Assembly: GCA_016719785.1 (NCBI GenBank)
Contig: JADJYJ010000026.1
Location: 1 to 26,880 of the forward strand
DNA length: 26,880 bases
Source of the DNA: Candidatus Amarolinea dominans
GTDB lineage: Bacteria; Chloroflexota; Anaerolineae; SSC4; Amarolineaceae
Direction of reading: 5' to 3'
Part shown: positions 14,674 through 24,112 of the stretch, piece after piece
Position numbering within the stretch: position 1 is the first letter of the stretch
Layout: the number at the start of each line of letters is the position of its first letter
Translations under genes and position numbers: made by a program
The notes under the pieces: generated by a model
What the model was told of the DNA's origin: nothing
What the model saw: the letters and a program-made list of their open reading frames with translations, nothing else
Database searches by the model: none

Positions 14674-15909
14674 ATGCAAGGCACGGGTATCCAGTGCAAA
14701 CATTGTGGCACTCCGCTGCGTCGCGGGGTAGGAGTGTGCCCGGTTTGCGGCAGCGTACAGCCGCGCGCAGTCACCACCGTGCGCTGCCGCGCCTGCGGTA
14801 AGCGCAGTCAGGCGGCTCTGCAGGTCTGCCCACACTGCGGGCGTGATCTGAAACCGGCCGGCTGGCGGCTGCCGCTGCAGACAATGGCCCTGGGAGTCGT
14901 GGGGGTCCTGGCCGTGGCATTTCTCATCAGCCGCGTCAGCCTGCCCGATGCCAGCCAGGCCCTGGCGTCCCTGGCGCCCACGATTACCCTGCCCACTATG
15001 ACTCCCGCTCCTACTGTGACTGTGCCTGCGCCGGCGGTGGAGGTTCCCACCGATGCTCCGCCGCCGATCGAGGCGACTGCGCCGCTGACGACGACCGGGG
15101 AAGTGACCCTGACCGTGGAGATCACGCCGGCTGCCACCCTGACAACCACTGTCATTCTGGACGTGTCGCCAACGCCTACCGCCACGGCCACGCCGACGGC
15201 TTCGCCGCAGCCCACGGCCACAGCTACCGCCCGTCCGGCTACAGTAACAGCCACCGCTTCCTCGACCGCAACGCCTCGCCCGGCCACGGCCACCGCGACG
15301 CGCGTGCCTGCCACGGCAACCCCGGTCAGGGATGCGTCGGGAACCACGCGCTACACGATCCGCGCCGGCGACACGCTGTCGGCCATTGCCGCCCGGTTCA
15401 ATACCTCGGTCGCGCGGCTGCTGGCGCTCAACCCTGGGCTGAATCCGAGCCGCTTGCAGGTGGGCGCGCAGATCCTGGTGCCAGGGCCGGGGGCCACTGC
15501 CACGCCCGCGCCCGGGGCTACCGTCACCCCGGCGTCCACCAACACCCCGCCGCCACAAGCGCCTGCGCCAGACCTGGTTGGCCCCGCTTCCGGCAGTTCG
15601 TATTCCGGCGAGGATGCCGTTATCCTGCTGAGCTGGCAGGTGGTGGCCGGTTTGCCAGACTCGATGGCCTACCTGGTGGAGATCGGCTTCAGCCTGGGCG
15701 GCGTCTTCGATTGGCGCGTTGCCGAAGCGACCACGAACGCCAGTTGGCGGGTTTCCAACCTGCTCTACGGTCAGGCCGATCAGGAGTCAGGGCGGCGCTA
15801 TAGTTGGCGCGTGGTCGTGGTCAGTGTGACGCGTGACGCCGCGGGCAATATCAGCGCGTGGCAGCGCGTGGGTCCCCCCAGCGAAGCACGCGATTTTTTG
15901 TGGAATTAG
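14674..15909 (+). CDS. double zinc-ribbon, membrane-anchored LysM-domain protein
   Basis: About 411 residues. Two zinc ribbons occupy residues ~7-57 (CKHCG/CPVCG and CRACGK/CPHCG), then one transmembrane helix (~67-88, TMALGVVGVLAVAFLISRV). A ~130-residue Thr/Pro/Ala linker with TATPT-type repeats follows, then a LysM domain (~225-270; YTIRAGDTLSAIAARFN, LLALNPGLNPSRLQVGAQIL), a second short Thr/Pro linker, and a C-terminal beta-rich domain of fibronectin-III-like appearance (LSWQVVAGLPDSMAYLVEI, YSWRVVVVSVT). The topology puts the ribbons inside and the LysM domain outside, where LysM usually binds peptidoglycan or related glycans. The start at 14674 follows a CGAGG site; upstream TTGs are alternatives. 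First gene of a five-gene same-strand group. No specific function is known to me. Confidence 0.87.
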   Translation: MQGTGIQCKHCGTPLRRGVGVCPVCGSVQPRAVTTVRCRACGKRSQAALQVCPHCGRDLKPAGWRLPLQTMALGVVGVLAVAFLISRVSLPDASQALASLAPTITLPTMTPAPTVTVPAPAVEVPTDAPPPIEATAPLTTTGEVTLTVEITPAATLTTTVILDVSPTPTATATPTASPQPTATATARPATVTATASSTATPRPATATATRVPATATPVRDASGTTRYTIRAGDTLSAIAARFNTSVARLLALNPGLNPSRLQVGAQILVPGPGATATPAPGATVTPASTNTPPPQAPAPDLVGPASGSSYSGEDAVILLSWQVVAGLPDSMAYLVEIGFSLGGVFDWRVAEATTNASWRVSNLLYGQADQESGRRYSWRVVVVSVTRDAAGNISAWQRVGPPSEARDFLWN

Positions 15910-15912
15910 CTC

Positions 15913-16932
15913 ATGGATAAGAACCTTTCACAGACCCTCGATCTGCTCCGGCAAGAATCTGACACGATTCCTTACCCGGTTTTTGGCGGTCTGTCGGACC
16001 TCAGTCGCAGCGACATGGCGCTCTTGCAGGCTGCCTGGAGCCATTGGAGCCTGACGCGGCGCCAAAAGCTCATCCAGGCCTTGAATGTGCGGGCAAGGGC
16101 GCGTGTAGAGCTTGACTACACCATGATCTTGCTGTGGACGTTGGCTGACGCTGATCCCACCGTGCGCCGCCTGTCCATCGAAGGGCTGCGGGAAGACGAC
16201 GATGAGAGCTTGATTCCGCTGTTCGTGCAAGCCCTGCAGACCGACCCTGACGCCGAGGTACGGGCCGCCGCGGCCAAAGCCCTGGGGCAATTCGTGTTGC
16301 TCGGCGAGTATGAGGAGATTGCCGTCGCCAACGCGGGCGGCGTGCTGCCAGCCCTCTTGGCGACGGTCGCGTCCGCATCTGAGTTGCTCAGCGTGCGGCG
16401 CCAGGCGGTAGAAGCGGTCGGCTATGCCAGCGATCAGCGGGCGCGCGCAGTGATCGAGGATGCGTACCGTGATGAGGATGAAGCGATGCAGGCGAGCGCC
16501 CTGCGGGCGATGGGGAACAGCGCCGATCGCCACTGGAACAAGACGGTGCGCGATGCGCTGGACAGTCACTCGCATGTCAAGCGCCTGGCGGCCGTCTATG
16601 CCGCCGGCGAACTCGAGATTCAGGCCGCTGCCCCGCGTCTCATCATCTTGCTGGACGACCCTGACCCTGCCATGCGCCGCGCAGCCGTGACCGCGTTGGG
16701 AACCGTTGGCGGCCCCCTGGCGCGCCCGGCGTTGCAAGCCGTCTTCCGTGCGGAGGACGATGACCTGGAGTTGCTGGCGGCCGATGCCCTGGAAACGCTC
16801 GATTTCAACAGCCAGGGTCTGACCGGCGCCGATGATGAGTTTGGCGATGAGTTGGATGATGAGATTGACGATGAGAAAGAGGACGATGAGGACGATGACC
16901 AGAATGTCGCCGACGATGATTTTGACGATTGA
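15913..16932 (+). CDS. HEAT-repeat protein with an acidic C-terminal tail
   Basis: A 339-residue protein made of about five to six HEAT-like helical repeats, for example DADPTVRRLSIEGLREDDD, TDPDAEVRAAAAKALGQF, ASELLSVRRQAVEAVGYASD, DSHSHVKRLAAVYAAGELEI and DDPDPAMRRAAVTALGTVGG. It ends with a tail of over 30 residues that is almost all Asp/Glu (DDEFGDELDDEIDDEKEDD onward). There is no signal peptide or catalytic motif, so it is most likely a cytoplasmic protein-interaction scaffold. It starts 3 nt after the previous stop with a weak GGAA site. A small transposable-element-like repeat lies immediately after its stop codon. Function not known. Confidence 0.85.
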   Translation: MDKNLSQTLDLLRQESDTIPYPVFGGLSDLSRSDMALLQAAWSHWSLTRRQKLIQALNVRARARVELDYTMILLWTLADADPTVRRLSIEGLREDDDESLIPLFVQALQTDPDAEVRAAAAKALGQFVLLGEYEEIAVANAGGVLPALLATVASASELLSVRRQAVEAVGYASDQRARAVIEDAYRDEDEAMQASALRAMGNSADRHWNKTVRDALDSHSHVKRLAAVYAAGELEIQAAAPRLIILLDDPDPAMRRAAVTALGTVGGPLARPALQAVFRAEDDDLELLAADALETLDFNSQGLTGADDEFGDELDDEIDDEKEDDEDDDQNVADDDFDD

Positions 16933-16937
16933 CGATG

Positions 16938-17065
16938 GTAAGCGTTCAGGCCCTCACCCCCCGGCCCCCTCTCCCGTCGTGGAAAAGCACACGACGGGAG
17001 AGGAGGCCCCCTCCCGACGACGCAGTTCCGTCGTCGGGAGGGAGGGGGTGAGGGTCTGAACGCTT
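16938..17065. mobile_element. MITE-like element with a candidate 10-bp target duplication
   Basis: The terminal inverted repeats are AAGCGTTCAGGCCCTCACCC at the left and, on the other strand, AAGCGTTCAGACCCTCACCC at the right. Internal palindromes (CCCGTCGTG/CACGACGGG; CCCTCCCGACGAC/GTCGTCGGGAGGG) fill the ~128 bp and no ORF is present. ATTGACGATG occurs on both sides, at 16928-16937 and 17066-17075, as expected for a target duplication. The flank is naturally rich in GAC/GAT codons, so chance repetition is possible. Confidence 0.65.
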
Positions 17066-17104
17066 ATTGACGATGACGATAAGAGGCGCTGGACGGAGCA
17101 TATG

Positions 17105-17671
17105 ATGGCTACAGGACAACCATTTCGACGCAAGGAGGCTGTGGGCAAGGCGCTGGATTCTGCAACGCGTGTCATTGACCTGTTGAACGAAGGCGCGCGG
17201 CTGCTGGCCACTCAGCGTCCTGGCGAAGCCCTGACGCCGCTGCGCGAAGCGCTGCTGCTGGCGCCTGACAATGTCTCGGTGGCGATCAACCTGGGGGGCG
17301 CCTACATCATGCAGCGCAAGTACCGCCAGGCGGCGCCGATCCTGGAACGGGCGGCTGAGTTGGAGCCTGACAATGCCATGGTCTGGCTGAACCTGGCGGC
17401 AGCGTACCTGGGGCGCTTGGAGTTGTCCACCCGAGCGACCCAGGACCAGGCCATCGCGGCCTTCGAGAAAGCGGCGCAGATTGACCCAAACCTGCACAAT
17501 GTGCATTACAACCTGGGCTTGATCTACAGGGACCGCGGTGAGATGGCGCGCGCCTGTGCGCATTTTCAGCGAGCCGTTGAAATCGCTCCCCATGACCGCG
17601 ACGCCAGCCATTGGTTGCAACTGCTGCAGCAGGGCGTTTCCACGGAGCCTACGCCAACTGGCAATGATTAA
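17105..17671 (+). CDS. tetratricopeptide-repeat protein
   Basis: A 188-residue soluble protein with about four TPR units: LLNEGARLLATQRPGEALTP, VSVAINLGGAYIMQRKYRQA, AMVWLNLAAAYLGRLEL and HNVHYNLGLIYRDRGEMARA, each followed by an A-x-x-x-P or L-x-P turn. TPRs mediate protein binding and no catalytic part is visible. The start at 17105 (MATGQPF) is chosen for 6-nt spacing from GGAG; ATG 17102 is three bases upstream. Its end overlaps the next gene by 8 nt, so the two are probably co-translated. It may act with the adjacent HEAT protein as an assembly scaffold, which is an inference from proximity only. Confidence 0.88.
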   Translation: MATGQPFRRKEAVGKALDSATRVIDLLNEGARLLATQRPGEALTPLREALLLAPDNVSVAINLGGAYIMQRKYRQAAPILERAAELEPDNAMVWLNLAAAYLGRLELSTRATQDQAIAAFEKAAQIDPNLHNVHYNLGLIYRDRGEMARACAHFQRAVEIAPHDRDASHWLQLLQQGVSTEPTPTGND

Positions 17672-19013
17672 CTCAACCGCAAGCGATCACACCGCTCTCA
17701 CGCCTGACCAGGAGCCGCCTGACCGCGGCGCAGAGCGTTCAGCGCAGAGCCATGACTCACCCGGTTGGGTGACGCGCCGTTTTCGCGCCAACCCCATGCG
17801 CACGGCCTGGGTCGTCACGGTGATCTCCTTTATTACGTGTTGCGCCCTGGCCATTGCGGCGCCGCTGACCGCGCGGGGTTTCGTCCTTTACGCCACGGAC
17901 ACCCGCCCCCTCGAACTCAATGTGATTGATGGCGCCGTGTTGGTGACCACCGCCCGAACCCGCGACACGCAAGCCGTGGTGTCACGCGCGCCAGTCAGCG
18001 AAGATCAGCGCGTCGCGACCGATGAAAAATCGAGCGCCATTCTCACCTTTTACGCCGACGAGAAGGCGCAGGAATCGCTGGCGACCATCACCCTCTACAA
18101 CAACGCCTCTTTTCTGTTGACCACCGCGCGCGTGCCCCGTTTTAGCTACAGCGGCGCGGCCGACCGCCTGAGTCTCTATTTGGAACATGGCCGTATCCGG
18201 GTCAGCCCTTCGCACCGCAGCGCGCGGCCCTTGCAGGTCGTCGTGGAGACCCCTCATGGCTCCGCTCACTTACCCGATGGCAGTTATTCGGTTGAGGTGC
18301 GCAACGAGGAGACGCAGGTGACCACACGCGGTGGCGAGGCGACCGTCATCGCCGGCGGCCAAGTGGTCATTGTGCCGGCCGGGGAGCGCACCCGCATCGC
18401 CGCGGGTCAGGCGCCCGACGCACCGCAGCCGGTGGAACAGGACTTGCTGGCCAACGGCAGTTTTGCCGGCAACCTGGATGGTTGGAGCAGCAAGAGCTTT
18501 GTGGACGTGCGGGAAGATGCCCAGAAGAACGTCGGCATTGGCACGGTGCAGGTGATCACACGGGATGGGCGCCAGGCGGTTTTCTTCTCCCGCCGTGGGC
18601 AGGAAGGCGTGCATGCCGAAACCGAGATTCGCCAGGACCTCAACGTGGACGTGCGCGACTTCGACGCACTCAACATCACCTTCTACGTGCAGTTGGTCTT
18701 TCAGAGCCTGCAAGGTGCGGGGATGCAAAGCTCCGAGTTTCCGCTGGCCGCGCAAATCAGCTACACCGACATCTACGGCGTGGAGCGTCTGTGGACATCG
18801 GGCTTCTACTATCTCGATCTCGATTCTTCGCGGCCCTGGCCCTTGCGCAACGTGCAAAAGATCCCGCGCGGCGTCTGGTATGCCTATGAATCTCCCGATC
18901 TCATCGAACTACTGAGGGAGACGCGGCCGTCGCACATCAACTGGATTCGCTTCTACGCGTCCGGCTACAACTACGAGAGCCTGATCTCGGAAGCCGAGTT
19001 GTTGGTGCGTTGA
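17664..19013 (+). CDS. membrane-anchored FecR-like protein with a C-terminal beta-sandwich region
   Basis: A 449-residue protein. A charged cytoplasmic N-terminus (~45 residues) is followed by one transmembrane helix (WVVTVISFITCCALAIAA). Next is a FecR-like segment with LSLYLEHGRIRVSP, VVETPHGSAHLPDGSYSVEV and EATVIAGGQVVIVPAGERTR, the usual FecR beta-rich pattern. The C-terminal ~190 residues (LLANGSFAGNLDGWSS onward) begin like a carbohydrate-binding-module-type beta sandwich. Classical FecR proteins pass envelope signals to a sigma factor, but no sigma gene is adjacent, so this is probably structural or glycan-binding. The start ATG at 17664 lies within the TPR gene end. A membrane glycosyltransferase follows, which suggests a cell-surface role. 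Confidence 0.8.
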   Translation: MINSTASDHTALTPDQEPPDRGAERSAQSHDSPGWVTRRFRANPMRTAWVVTVISFITCCALAIAAPLTARGFVLYATDTRPLELNVIDGAVLVTTARTRDTQAVVSRAPVSEDQRVATDEKSSAILTFYADEKAQESLATITLYNNASFLLTTARVPRFSYSGAADRLSLYLEHGRIRVSPSHRSARPLQVVVETPHGSAHLPDGSYSVEVRNEETQVTTRGGEATVIAGGQVVIVPAGERTRIAAGQAPDAPQPVEQDLLANGSFAGNLDGWSSKSFVDVREDAQKNVGIGTVQVITRDGRQAVFFSRRGQEGVHAETEIRQDLNVDVRDFDALNITFYVQLVFQSLQGAGMQSSEFPLAAQISYTDIYGVERLWTSGFYYLDLDSSRPWPLRNVQKIPRGVWYAYESPDLIELLRETRPSHINWIRFYASGYNYESLISEAELLVR

Positions 19014-19031
19014 TGGGTGGGTAAGACACCG

Positions 19032-20785
<1,754 letters not shown>

Positions 20786-20828
20786 CAGTCAATCCTGAAC
20801 AAATTCATTGAGCCAAATGGCACGTTTC

Positions 20829-22175
20829 TCACTTGAGGTAGCCCAGCCACCGCTCCTGATACGCGATCATCGTCTCCAGCAGTTCATCCATCCTCCGATA
20901 CCGATTGACGATCGAATCCACCAGCAGCGCCTGGAGCGCGGCGGACTTCGACTTGCAGATCACCGCCTCGGCGGTCAGGTCGTGGACAGCCACCTGGTTC
21001 ATCAGCAAGCCGGCGAAGCCATGCGGGAGCTTGCCCATCGGCAGACCGGTCACGCCGTCCTTGTTGACGACCGCCGGGACCTCGACCACGAGCCACTCCG
21101 GCAGATCGGCGATGAGGCCCTTGTTTGGGATATTGACCGCCTCTTCGATATAGCCCGCGTCGGTGAGGATCCCCTCGATGACCGGGATGATCCGCTCCTT
21201 CAGCCGCAGCTCGATGCTGGGCTGGATGTTCGCCAGGTATTCCTTGTAGAAGCGGTAGAAGTCCAGGATCTCCTTGTGGTCGGTCACGTCGTAGGCCCAC
21301 GGGATGTACTCCCCGAAGTGACTGTCGCTGGTGATCGGCAGCAGGCCGAATTTCTCCAGGATCACCTGGAAGACGCGGCGCTCCGGCCAGGCTTCGGTCT
21401 CGAGGGCGGCGAAATCCTCCGGCTTGCGGGGCCACTGGCCGGTCTCCTTGAAATACTTGTGAACGGTGGTCATGGACGGCATCGCGCCGAAGAAGGCCGG
21501 CGCCAGGGCGCGGATGTCGGGATAAGCATCCTGACCGGTGGCCTTGTATTTGGCCGATAGCACGCAACTGAAATGGTTCAGCCCGGCCGCCCGCACTTCG
21601 AGCGCCTCGTAGGGAACGCCCAGGATGCGCGGCAGGAAGTTGGGCAGCGAGCCGATCTCGTGGCACATGCCGATGAATTTTAGCTCCGGGAAGGCTCGAT
21701 GCACAGTGGTGCAGATGCGGCTCATCGGGTTGCTGAAGTTGAAGACGGTCGCCTGCGGGCAGATCGCCATGATATCGGCGCAGATCTCCAGGATGGGCGG
21801 GATGATGCGCAGCGAGTGGAAGAGGCCGCCGGGGCCGCCGTTCTCGCCGTACACCTGCTGCACCCCGTACTGCTGCGGGATGCGCCAGTCCTGCTCCCAC
21901 AGCTCGAAGCGGTTGCCCACCTCGATCGAGATGATGAGGAAGTCGGCGCCCGCGAACGCCTCGCGGCGGTTCGTGGTGGCCGAAATGCTGAAGGGCAGGC
22001 CGTGCTCGGCGATGAACGCGCGGCCGGCCTCGGCGACCGCGGCGAGCGTCGTGGGGTTGATGTCGTGCAGCACGATCTCGCTGCCTTCCAGGACCTTGCT
22101 CTGCAGGATATCGCCAATCGTGCCGTAGCCGAACTGGGCGCTCCCTGCGCCGATCAGGACGATACGTTTTTTCAT
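20829..22175 (-). CDS. glycoside hydrolase family 4 (NAD- and metal-dependent alpha-glycosidase)
   Basis: A 448-residue GH4 enzyme. The N-terminal Rossmann motif is MKKRIVLIGAGSAQFGYG, followed by EIVLHDINP, ADFLIISIEVG and the catalytic-site segments NFSNPMSRICTTVHR, GMCHEIGS (metal-ligand Cys, subgroup motif CHEI) and AAGLNHFSCVL (metal-ligand His). GH4 enzymes cleave glycosides by transient oxidation with NAD and Mn2+, and the residues after CH sort the subgroups; CHEV-type motifs have been linked to alpha-galacturonidase, so a uronide substrate is possible but not shown. The start at 22175 has CGGAGC 7 nt upstream. It is convergent with the glycosyltransferase and not part of the ABC operon. 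A fragment of the glycosyltransferase gene lies on its other side. Confidence 0.92.
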   Translation of the reverse strand: MKKRIVLIGAGSAQFGYGTIGDILQSKVLEGSEIVLHDINPTTLAAVAEAGRAFIAEHGLPFSISATTNRREAFAGADFLIISIEVGNRFELWEQDWRIPQQYGVQQVYGENGGPGGLFHSLRIIPPILEICADIMAICPQATVFNFSNPMSRICTTVHRAFPELKFIGMCHEIGSLPNFLPRILGVPYEALEVRAAGLNHFSCVLSAKYKATGQDAYPDIRALAPAFFGAMPSMTTVHKYFKETGQWPRKPEDFAALETEAWPERRVFQVILEKFGLLPITSDSHFGEYIPWAYDVTDHKEILDFYRFYKEYLANIQPSIELRLKERIIPVIEGILTDAGYIEEAVNIPNKGLIADLPEWLVVEVPAVVNKDGVTGLPMGKLPHGFAGLLMNQVAVHDLTAEAVICKSKSAALQALLVDSIVNRYRRMDELLETMIAYQERWLGYLK

Positions 22176-22262
22176 GATGTGCTCCGTGTGTGAAGTGAGG
22201 GTGTTTGTCGCGCGTCGGTGCGCGGATTCATAGTGTACCACAGGTCGTGGCCGGGCGCGAAA

Positions 22263-22367
22263 GTCACGCGCCTGGCGCCCTTTATCACCGATGCCAGCAC
22301 CGTTTATCTCCTGCACCCACTGATCATAATCGCAACTCTCACGCTTGCCAAAGGGGCACAGATGTAA
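22263..22367 (+). pseudogene. fragment duplicated from the GT39-like gene
   Basis: Bases 22263-22316 match 20582-20635 of the glycosyltransferase gene at 50 of 54 positions and keep its frame (VTRLAPFITDASTVYLLH versus ATRLAPFIADASSVYLLH). The frame then runs unrelated to a TAA at 22365. No start codon or remainder of the gene is present. It implies that a second copy of the glycosyltransferase gene once ended here. Confidence 0.7.
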
Positions 22368-22423
22368 CACTTGTTTCGTGACGGCTCCTAAGTTGAAGGC
22401 GTTGAATGCGTGGGAAATGTTGG

Positions 22424-22452
22424 TTGACAATTGCAAGGGCCGAGTGTATACT
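22424..22452 (+). promoter_or_regulatory. consensus sigma-70 promoter in repeat copy 1
   Basis: TTGACA (22424-22429), exactly 17 nt, then TATACT (22447-22452). The start of transcription should fall near 22459. The same hexamers and spacing occur in copy 2 although the spacer bases differ, which argues for selection. Confidence 0.75.
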
Positions 22453-22458
22453 GAGGTC

Positions 22459-22545
22459 AGTGACAGAGCCGCGAAGCGTTCCGCACCTGGCGGGACCATG
22501 TGGGGTGCGTTGAACGATTTGCTACGCAAGTGCTGAGCTGTCAGA
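22459..22545 (+). ncRNA. candidate small structured RNA or leader, copy 1
   Basis: Beginning at the predicted transcription start, TGACAG (22461-22466) can pair with CTGTCA (22538-22543) to close an ~83-nt domain. Inside, GTTCCGC-ACCTG-GCGGGAC (22478-22496) forms a 7-bp hairpin and TTGC-TAC-GCAA a second small one. Both stems are kept in copy 2. No clear U-run terminator follows, so it could instead be the folded 5' leader of the toxin-antitoxin mRNA. Confidence 0.45.
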
Positions 22546-22617
22546 GTCTGATGATTCCATTGAATGATGAACCGCAATGCAGTAATCTATGGTCTGCGAA
22601 CAGATGAGGCAGACAAG

Positions 22618-22917
22618 ATGGGACTTCTTTTTGAATGGGACGAAAACAAGGCCAGAGAAAACCTCAAAAAGCACAAGGTCAGTTTTGAGGAGGCCAAAAC
22701 GGTTTTCAATGATCGCTTCTTGTTCACCTTTGCCGACGAAGAGCACTCGGAGAATGAACAGCGTTATATCAACATTGGCACTTCGGCCACCAGCAAGGTA
22801 TTGCTCGTCATTCACACTGAGCGTGAAGTCACCGAAGAAACCTTGATTATTCGTATTATCAGTTGCCGAAACGCGACGACTTCGGAGCGGAGAACCTATG
22901 AACAAGGAGAAGACTGA
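22618..22917 (+). CDS. BrnT-family toxin (DUF497)
   Basis: A 99-residue protein with the hallmark N-terminus FEWDENKARENLKKHKVSFE, then EAKTVFND, EHSENEQRYINIG, LLVIHTERE and the C-terminal RIISCRNATTSERRTYE. BrnT toxins have an RNase-like (RelE-type) fold and inhibit translation until bound by an antitoxin encoded just downstream, in the toxin-first order seen here. The start at 22618 has TGAGG 8 nt upstream; upstream ATGs at 22564 and 22567 lie inside the repeat and give a non-family extension. The 3' end overlaps the antitoxin gene by 20 nt. The module is bracketed by two ~150-bp direct repeats with strong promoters. Confidence 0.92.
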   Translation: MGLLFEWDENKARENLKKHKVSFEEAKTVFNDRFLFTFADEEHSENEQRYINIGTSATSKVLLVIHTEREVTEETLIIRIISCRNATTSERRTYEQGED

Positions 22918-23218
22918 ACAAGTAAGGGCAGAAGAGCCCGATATGCTGCCCGAATACGACTTCAGTGACAAGAAAGGCGTGCGTGGCAAGTATTATCGCG
23001 CCTACCGGCAAGGGCATACGGTCAGGATTTACAGAGCCGATGGAACGGTAAGCATTCGGTACTTCACACTGGAAGACGGTGCGGTTATGCTAGACCCGGA
23101 TGTGCGCCAGTATTTTCCGAACTCTAACGCCGTAAACACGGCCCTACGTTCTTTGATTGCCCTGGCGCCAGTCGGGCCTGTCAAAGGCGAGGCTGTTGCC
23201 AAATCGCGCAGATTGTAA
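22898..23218 (+). CDS. antitoxin of the BrnT-like toxin
   Basis: A 106-residue protein with LPEYDFSDKKGVRGKYYRAY, then a short beta-strand stretch (TVRIYRADGTVSIRYFTLED), then VMLDPDVRQYFPNSNAVNTA and LRSLIAL. The 'YDFS..GVRGKY...Y..G..V..LDPDV...FP.S.AVN.ALR' pattern is a widespread small antitoxin family. The copy here has about 15 extra residues between the two halves. It should bind the BrnT toxin and may repress the shared promoter. ATG 22898 has GGAG 9 nt upstream and overlaps the toxin gene, so the two are translationally coupled. It is not the classical BrnA ribbon-helix-helix sequence, so pairing with BrnT rests on position. Confidence 0.8.
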   Translation: MNKEKTEQVRAEEPDMLPEYDFSDKKGVRGKYYRAYRQGHTVRIYRADGTVSIRYFTLEDGAVMLDPDVRQYFPNSNAVNTALRSLIALAPVGPVKGEAVAKSRRL

Positions 23219-23276
23219 CAGGCCAGTGTGGGCCTTGCATCCTCGGCGCTTCACGCGAGCGCAGCAAGAGCGACAA

Positions 23277-23293
23277 CTGACGTCAGACGTCAG
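23277..23293. promoter_or_regulatory. perfect palindrome, operator-like
   Basis: CTGACGTCAGACGTCAG is an exact 17-bp palindrome (8-bp arms around a central A). It lies 47 nt before the copy 2 promoter. A regulator-binding site is plausible; no partner is identified. Confidence 0.4.
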
Positions 23294-23339
23294 GTATTCG
23301 GGTGGATCGAAGGCTGCGCAGGCCGGTTGTTGATAGATG

Positions 23340-23368
23340 TTGACAGGGGCGCAGAAGGGTTGTATACT
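23340..23368 (+). promoter_or_regulatory. consensus sigma-70 promoter in repeat copy 2
   Basis: TTGACA (23340-23345), 17 nt, TATACT (23363-23368). Predicted start near 23375. Since no ORF of note follows for about 370 nt, its natural product would be a short RNA, or transcription into the attC-like array. Confidence 0.75.
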
Positions 23369-23374
23369 GCATTC

Positions 23375-23460
23375 AGTGACAGTGCCATGAAAGGTTCCGC
23401 GCCTGGCGGGACCGGTGGGTTTCCCTGAACGATTTGCTACGCAAGTGCTGAGCTGTCAGA
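23375..23460 (+). ncRNA. candidate small structured RNA, copy 2
   Basis: TGACAG (23377-23382) and CTGTCA (23453-23458) close an 82-nt domain. GGTTCCGC-GCCTG-GCGGGACC (23393-23413) forms an 8-bp hairpin, one pair longer than in copy 1. The TTGC-TAC-GCAA mini-hairpin is identical. No known RNA family recognised. Confidence 0.45.
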
Positions 23461-23611
23461 GTCTGATTCCATTGAATGATGAACCGCGCGACTGGCGCGG
23501 ATAGATGAATAGGTCGAGCCTCAGCGGGGATGTTGTCATGCTGATGGTGAATCGAGTGGACTGCGGACGCCGAGAGGGCTTCGGACTGAACCTGGCCGTT
23601 GGGTGGGTCTG

Positions 23612-23736
23612 TTGGAGACCAGAGATTGGAGACCGGAGACCGGAGAATTCTCGCCTTCCACACACCTGATCTCTGATCTCTGCCCTGAGACCTGAGACCT
23701 GAGACCTGAGATTGGAGACCAGAGATTGGAGACCGG
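23612..23736 (+). repeat. GAGACC-rich simple repeats with an exact 25-nt direct repeat
   Basis: The same 25 nt occur at 23612-23636 and 23712-23736, separated by CTGAGAC(C) repeats in the opposite sense that could pair with them. The second copy runs directly into a half attC-like site (TTGGCGTTGGGC, core at 23742-23748). The stretch 23488-23741 holds no gene that I can support. Confidence 0.7.
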
Positions 23737-23847
23737 TTGGCGTTGGGCGGCCCTTCGACGGTCGTTCATGGGCAGGCGGTTGGAATGGAAGGGGTCGCTG
23801 GTTCGGCCAGGCTCGTCCGGTCAGGTTGTGTTCGGGGAGGGGCCGCT

Positions 23848-23933
23848 GCCCAACATTCCGTGCAGCCGACCGGGGAGGATCTGGGCTGATTGACGGTATT
23901 GGCGGCCCCGGCGGCTGACGGTTGGCGTTGGGC
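23848..23933 (+). other. attC-like integron recombination site 1
   Basis: R'' GCCCAAC (23848-23854) and R' core GTTGGGC (23927-23933) are perfect complements matching RYYYAAC and GTTRRRY. Inside, L'' GTGCAGCCGACCGGGG pairs with L' CCCCGGCGGCTGAC; L'' has extra G and A bases that bulge out, as required of attC. Unpaired spacers (ATTCC against GGTTGGC) lie between R and L. Length 86 bp is in the normal attC range. Confidence 0.7.
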
Positions 23934-24026
23934 GGAGCTGCTGCGGGGGTATCCACAGGCAGGCGGTTGGAATGGTTCGCTGGTTTGCTCAGGCCCGTCC
24001 GGTCAGGCTCTGCTGGGGGCGGCGCT

Positions 24027-24112
24027 GCCCAACATTCCGTGCAGCCGACCGGGGAGGATCTGGGCCGGTTGACGATGTTGGCGGCCCCGGCGGCTGACGG
24101 TTGGCGTTGGGC
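24027..24112 (+). other. attC-like integron recombination site 2
   Basis: R'' GCCCAAC (24027-24033), R' GTTGGGC (24106-24112), same L''/L' with bulged bases, 86 bp. It differs from site 1 at only a few positions. Confidence 0.7.

Larger units (their letters stand above)
22424..22575 (+). repeat. ~150-bp direct repeat, copy 1 (before the BrnT-like gene)
   Basis: Matches 23340-23487. Conservation is patchy: both promoter hexamers, a central hairpin, and an exact block of about 40 nt running from GAACGATTTGCTACGC to AGAGTCTGAT, then TTCCATTGAATGATGAACCGC. Spacer segments differ. Patchy conservation of this kind fits a functional element more than a recent simple duplication. Confidence 0.85.
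23340..23487 (+). repeat. ~150-bp direct repeat, copy 2 (after the BrnT/antitoxin pair)
   Basis: Same architecture as 22424-22575: promoter hexamers, central hairpin and the ~40-nt exact block. Immediately after CATTGAATGATGAACCGC the two copies diverge. No credible coding sequence follows this copy; the attC-like array comes next. Confidence 0.85.

Noticed and set aside
22459..22545. Known RNA such as 6S, SRP or a riboswitch
   Set aside because: None of the conserved elements of these families is recognisable; left as an unnamed candidate.
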